DNA of 64,000 nucleotides from Postechiella marina (lineage in GTDB: Bacteria > Bacteroidota > Bacteroidia > Flavobacteriales > Flavobacteriaceae), in the NCBI RefSeq assembly GCF_039538365.1, contig NZ_BAABCA010000002.1, positions 186,001 to 250,000 of the forward strand. Direction: 5' to 3'. The position numbers were made by a program, and so were the translations under genes. The stretch's first letter is position 1, and every line of letters begins with the position of its first letter. Positions 60,235 through 64,000 of this stretch are shown in pieces. The notes beneath the pieces are model-generated. The model saw nothing but the letters and a program-made list of their open reading frames with translations, had not been told where the DNA came from and made no database searches.

Positions 60235-61506
60235 ATGTTACAGGTTCCTTTTATAAAAGAAAACAAAGAATTAGTTATTAATAGATTAGCAAAAAGAAAC
60301 GTTGATGCTACAAGCATGATAAACAACGTTATTGCTTTTGATGAAGATAGAAAACGTATTCAAACAGAATTAGATAACACACTAGCAGAGTCTAACGCGC
60401 TATCTAAAGAAATAGGAAACTTGTACAAATCTGGCGAAGCACAAAAAGCAAACCTTTTAAAAGAAAAAACGAGTCTGTTAAAAGAGACCTCTAAAAATCT
60501 TAACGAAGCTTTAAACGCTAAGGTAGACGAATTAAACCAATTGCTATATAAAATACCTAATGTACCTAACGACATTGTGCCTTCTGGTAACACAGACGAA
60601 GACAACGAGGAAACTTTTAGAGAAGGCAACATTCCTGTATTACACGATGGTGCTTTACCACACTGGGAATTAGCTAAAAAATACGACATTATAGATTTTG
60701 AGCTTGGTAATAAAATTACAGGCGCAGGATTTCCGGTTTACAAAGGTAAAGGTGCCAGATTACAACGTGCATTAATAGCTTACTTTTTAGACAAAAATAC
60801 AGCTGCAGGGTATACAGAATACCAATTACCACATTTGGTAAACGAAGCCTCTGGTTTTGGCACAGGCCAATTACCAGATAAAGAAGGGCAAATGTATCAT
60901 GTTACTGGAGATAATTTATATTTAATTCCTACTGCCGAGGTACCAGGAACCAACATTTTTAGAGATGTTGTACTTAACGAAAACGAATTACCTGTAACAC
61001 TTACTGGCTACACACCTTGTTTTAGAAGAGAAGCAGGAAGTTACGGTGCACATGTTCGTGGTTTAAATAGGTTACACCAATTTGATAAAGTTGAAATTTT
61101 ACGAGTAGAGCACCCAACAAAATCTTACGAAGCCTTAGATGGTATGGTAAACCATGTAAAAAGCATTTTACAAGAATTAAAATTACCATACAGAATTCTT
61201 AGACTTTGTGGTGGCGATTTAGGGTTTACATCTGCTTTAACTTACGATTTTGAAGTATTCTCTACAGCCCAAGACCGCTGGTTAGAGATATCTTCTGTTT
61301 CTAATTTTGAAACATTTCAAGCAAACCGTTTAAAATTACGTTTTAAAAACGCTGATGGTAAAAATGAGTTGGCACATACTTTAAACGGAAGCTCTTTAGC
61401 ATTACCAAGAGTATTGGCTGGTATTTTAGAAAACTGCCAAACAGAAAAAGGTATTGTTATTCCAGAAGTTTTACAATCTTACACAGGATTTAGTATTATT
61501 GATTAA
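60235..61506 (+). CDS. serS: Seryl-tRNA synthetase
   Basis: SerS charges tRNA-Ser. The 423-residue protein has the N-terminal tRNA-binding coiled-coil arm (about residues 25-105), then the class II core with motif 2 (TPCFRREAGSYG near 262) and motif 3 (GSSLALPRVLAGILEN near 385). Motif and length agree with the family. It is monocistronic. Confidence 0.95.
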   Translation: MLQVPFIKENKELVINRLAKRNVDATSMINNVIAFDEDRKRIQTELDNTLAESNALSKEIGNLYKSGEAQKANLLKEKTSLLKETSKNLNEALNAKVDELNQLLYKIPNVPNDIVPSGNTDEDNEETFREGNIPVLHDGALPHWELAKKYDIIDFELGNKITGAGFPVYKGKGARLQRALIAYFLDKNTAAGYTEYQLPHLVNEASGFGTGQLPDKEGQMYHVTGDNLYLIPTAEVPGTNIFRDVVLNENELPVTLTGYTPCFRREAGSYGAHVRGLNRLHQFDKVEILRVEHPTKSYEALDGMVNHVKSILQELKLPYRILRLCGGDLGFTSALTYDFEVFSTAQDRWLEISSVSNFETFQANRLKLRFKNADGKNELAHTLNGSSLALPRVLAGILENCQTEKGIVIPEVLQSYTGFSIID

Positions 61507-61661
61507 CACAGAAATTACACCTACATTTTTACAAAAAAACAAAAACCATCGACGAAATACACATTTCGCATGCTGTTTAACGATTTTTATTGAATATCTT
61601 TTGATAAACCTAAGATTTTCATCAAGTTAGTAGTACCCAAACTTAATAAACCTACTATACC

Positions 61662-61784
61662 ATGAAAAATTTTATTCGCATCGTCCTAGTTATATCTTTA
61701 GTTTTTTTTGCTAGCAAGGTTTTGTCTTCGGATTTTGAAATAACAAAATCAGAAAATAAGACAGCTGCTATTATTAATAAATAA
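61662..61784 (+). CDS. Small exported peptide of 40 residues
   Basis: ATG 61662 opens 40 codons: a basic start (MKNFIR), a hydrophobic core (IVLVISLVFFASKVLS) and a short polar tail (SDFEITKSENKTAAIINK), so it looks like a signal peptide or a single membrane anchor. It lies alone in the 435-base gap between serS and the TPR gene, and a strong terminator follows at 61881. No homologous family is recognised. It could also be a small regulatory peptide; coding is inferred from the signal-like core and the terminator. Confidence 0.5.
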   Translation: MKNFIRIVLVISLVFFASKVLSSDFEITKSENKTAAIINK

Positions 61785-61880
61785 AATGAAGAGGAGAAAT
61801 TAAAATTGTCCCCGATCAATAAATTGTTGTGTTAATGCACAACGAAACAATTGTTAGTAGACATTTTTTGGTTGGTTAGT

Positions 61881-61907
61881 GCCCGAATATAATTCGGGCA
61901 TTTTTTA
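61881..61907 (+). terminator. Terminator upstream of the TPR gene
   Basis: GCCCGAAT, loop ATA, ATTCGGGC followed by ATTTTTTAT. It ends the transcript carrying the small peptide and lies 35 bases before the start chosen for the TPR gene. Confidence 0.8.
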
Positions 61908-61941
61908 TATCTGTCAAAATAGCTTTTGTTATCTTTACAAC

Positions 61942-63717
61942 ATGAGATTATTAATTGTTTTATGTTTATTTATTAGTGGCCATACCTTGGCCCAAAATGA
62001 CATATTAGCCAAAGATTATTTTAAAAAAGGCGAGTTCGAAAAAGCACTACACGAATATAAAAAACTATACAAACAATCGCCATCTAACCCAAATTACATA
62101 AACCCATTAATAAAAACATATCAAGAACTAGAGCAATACAATGCTGCAGAAACACTTTTGATAGAACTTTTAGAACGTATAAAATACCCACCATTTCTTG
62201 TAGAACTAGGCTATAACTACCAAATACAAAACCAATTAGAAAAAGCTAACCAACAATACAACAAAGCTATTTCGAGCCTAGACGATAATGTAAATTATGC
62301 CTTTGCAATGGCACGAAACTTTCAAAACCATTCTCTTTTAAACGAAACCATAACGGTTTACGAAAAAGCCATGGCATTAAACCCTAAACTTGATTTTACA
62401 CTGCAATTAGCCCAAATTTATGGCGAGCAAGGTAACATAGAAAAAATGTTTACGAGTTATATCGATTTTGCTCAATTAAATAAAAATAATTTAAGCAGTA
62501 TTAAACGTGCCATAAACGATTTTATAAGCGAAGACAGTTTAAACGAAAATAATACCATTTTCAGAAAAATATTAATACGAAAGCTTCAGCAAGAACCTAA
62601 TGTTTTATGGAACGATTTATTAAGTTGGTTATTTATTCAGCAAAAAGACTATAAAAAAGCATTTATACAAGAAAAGGCTATTTTTAATAGGCAACCAGAG
62701 AGTTTACTGCGTATACAAGAATTGGCATCTATTGCTTCAAAAGAAAATGAAAATGACATTTCTAAAGAAATTTGGGAGTATATTATAGATACATCTCAAA
62801 ATAAAGACACCACATTAAATGCATATTTTAATCTACTTCAGCTAGAAACAAATATAGCATTACCAGAACACTATAAAACTATTGAAGCAACCTACAACGA
62901 GTTATTCAAAAAATTTGGTTTGTTTTCTCAAACATTTAAATTGCAAATAGCCTACGCTCATTTCTTAGCTTTTTATAAAAACGAGACAGCAAAAGCAACT
63001 TCTTTTCTAGAAAAAACAATAGAACTACCCTTAACAAAATTACAACTTGCCGAGGTTAAACTAGAATTAGGAGATATTTTAGTATTACAAGAAAAATTTA
63101 ATCAAGCGCTTATTTATTATACCCAAATACAACGCAACGTAAAAAACAGTACTATATCGCAAAAAGCAAGGTTTAAAGTAGCAAAAGCAAGTTATTACAA
63201 AGGTGATTTTAAATGGGCCGAATCTCAGCTTAAAATATTAAAAGCATCAACATCTCAATTAATGGCTAACGATGCCTTAGACTTAAAACTTCTTATTACA
63301 GACAACAAATACGAAGACAGCCTGCAAACCGCTTTAAAACTGTATGCAAAAGCAGATTTGTTAACCTTTCAAAATAAAACCGACAGCGCTATAACCATAT
63401 TAAATACAATTTTAAAAAACCATAAAACAGAACCTATAATAGCGCAAGCTTTACTTAAACAAGCCCAGTTATTTGAAAGCAAATCTCAATTCGAAAAAGC
63501 AAAAACAAATTACGAAGCAATCATAGAAAATTATAGAGATGGTATCTTGGCAGACGATGCCTACTTTGCTTTAGCTAATATTTACCAAAAACAATTAAAC
63601 CAGCCCAAAAAGGCAAAGGCGCTATACGAACAAATTATTTTTAACCATGCAGATAGTATTTATTTTGTAGAAGCTAGAAAAAAATACAGAGCCTTACGTG
63701 GAGATGCTATAAATTAA
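61942..63717 (+). CDS. Exported TPR-repeat protein
   Basis: ATG 61942 gives a signal peptide (MRLLIVLCLFISGHTLAQ) followed by tetratricopeptide repeats over most of the 591 residues (examples: AKDYFKKGEFEKALHEYKKL, residues about 23-42, and ALLKQAQLFESKSQFEKAKT near 510). Such proteins scaffold envelope complexes; no partner is visible. The open frame to 61879 is not used because a terminator hairpin lies there. Confidence 0.85.
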   Translation: MRLLIVLCLFISGHTLAQNDILAKDYFKKGEFEKALHEYKKLYKQSPSNPNYINPLIKTYQELEQYNAAETLLIELLERIKYPPFLVELGYNYQIQNQLEKANQQYNKAISSLDDNVNYAFAMARNFQNHSLLNETITVYEKAMALNPKLDFTLQLAQIYGEQGNIEKMFTSYIDFAQLNKNNLSSIKRAINDFISEDSLNENNTIFRKILIRKLQQEPNVLWNDLLSWLFIQQKDYKKAFIQEKAIFNRQPESLLRIQELASIASKENENDISKEIWEYIIDTSQNKDTTLNAYFNLLQLETNIALPEHYKTIEATYNELFKKFGLFSQTFKLQIAYAHFLAFYKNETAKATSFLEKTIELPLTKLQLAEVKLELGDILVLQEKFNQALIYYTQIQRNVKNSTISQKARFKVAKASYYKGDFKWAESQLKILKASTSQLMANDALDLKLLITDNKYEDSLQTALKLYAKADLLTFQNKTDSAITILNTILKNHKTEPIIAQALLKQAQLFESKSQFEKAKTNYEAIIENYRDGILADDAYFALANIYQKQLNQPKKAKALYEQIIFNHADSIYFVEARKKYRALRGDAIN

Positions 63718-63751
63718 CTAATCTTGCAAAAAAATAGTAACAAGTAACAAA

Positions 63752-64000
63752 ATGTACATATACAACGTAACAGCAAACATAGAAGAATCTATTCACGACG
63801 AATGGTTAACCTGGATAAAAGAGCATATACCACAAGTATTAGCAACAGGAAAGTTTGAAAAAGCTACACTGTCTAGAGTACTGGTAGAAGAAGATATGGG
63901 AGGTGTAACATACTCGGTACAATACAGATCGTATTCTCGTGAAGCATTAGACGCTTATTACAGAGACGATGCCGATAAATTAAGAGCAGAAGGATTAAAA
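63752..64000 (+). CDS. DUF4286-family protein, N-terminal part (cut by window end)
   Basis: The frame opens at ATG 63752 and runs past the window end: 83 codons, beginning MYIYNVTANIEESIHDEWLT and containing TYSVQYRSYSREALDAYYRD. This matches the small DUF4286 proteins of Bacteroidota, which often precede rsmA. The function is unknown. It starts 34 bases after the TPR gene and is probably co-transcribed with it. Confidence 0.8.
   Translation, partial: MYIYNVTANIEESIHDEWLTWIKEHIPQVLATGKFEKATLSRVLVEEDMGGVTYSVQYRSYSREALDAYYRDDADKLRAEGLK

Overview
The window is chromosomal DNA from a member of the Bacteroidota, most likely a marine member of the Flavobacteriaceae. The DNA is clearly AT-rich. Several genes carry the Bacteroidota promoter -7 motif TAnnTTTG, and starts lack Shine-Dalgarno sequences. 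A secreted protease ends in a type IX secretion sorting domain, many exported lipoproteins are present, and the gene orders nadD-gmk-yicC and nadK-CBS-DUF6089-uppS-bamA-ompH-ompH are typical of flavobacteria. The genus cannot be fixed from the sequence alone. I see no prophage, insertion sequence, CRISPR array or rRNA operon.

Layout. 1-2.4 kb: end of an FAD-dependent dehydrogenase, a sugar O-acetyltransferase, fabD and lspA. 2.4-6.1 kb: galE and a DegT-type sugar aminotransferase on the minus strand, then waaA (Kdo transferase). 6.1-8.4 kb: an exported repeat lipoprotein and a sulfatase. 8.4-8.6 kb: tRNA-Leu(TAA) and tRNA-Gly(GCC). 8.7-20.4 kb: mutS, a gamma carbonic anhydrase-like protein, murI, and the envelope cluster ompH-ompH-bamA-uppS-DUF6089-nadK-CBS. 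20.5-26.1 kb: pdxJ, a hydrolase, a small membrane protein, tig-clpP-clpX. 26.4-33.3 kb: a GH3-like enzyme, DUF2797, rpsU, gpsA, a lipoprotein, a Kbp-like LysM protein and an NmrA-type reductase.

33.4-40.3 kb is the most unusual stretch. A compact minus-strand run of eight genes holds egtB and egtD (ergothioneine-type histidine betaine chemistry), a racemase-like protein, an MsrQ-like heme membrane protein with an FAD reductase partner, a SnoaL-like protein, a small CxxC/coiled-coil protein and an O-methyltransferase-like protein. It lies beside an AraC regulator and a decayed MoaF-like gene. 40.4-44.9 kb is a 1478-residue CheB-CheR-PAS-histidine kinase-receiver fusion. 45.0-47.2 kb: nadD-gmk-yicC. 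47.3-52.2 kb: a sulfated-glycan type locus with an exported formylglycine-generating enzyme, a DUF1080 lipoprotein, an AraC regulator and a sulfatase. 52.4-64 kb: tRNA-Leu(CAA), prs, L25, pth, a T9SS-secreted metalloprotease, ribF, an HTTM protein, serS, a 40-residue exported peptide, a TPR protein and the start of a DUF4286 gene.

The best candidates for something little described are: (1) a pair of structured intergenic elements at 29573-29659 (+) and 12019-12106 (-), which share conserved flanks and an outer stem but have different, still self-complementary, inner hairpins; (2) the egt/redox operon; (3) a perfect 10-bp hairpin that buries the start codon of the second ompH gene; and (4) an exported lipoprotein built from an 87-bp tandem repeat. 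Two gene remnants (39117-39440 and 28859-28987) were found by reading the intergenic DNA in all frames.
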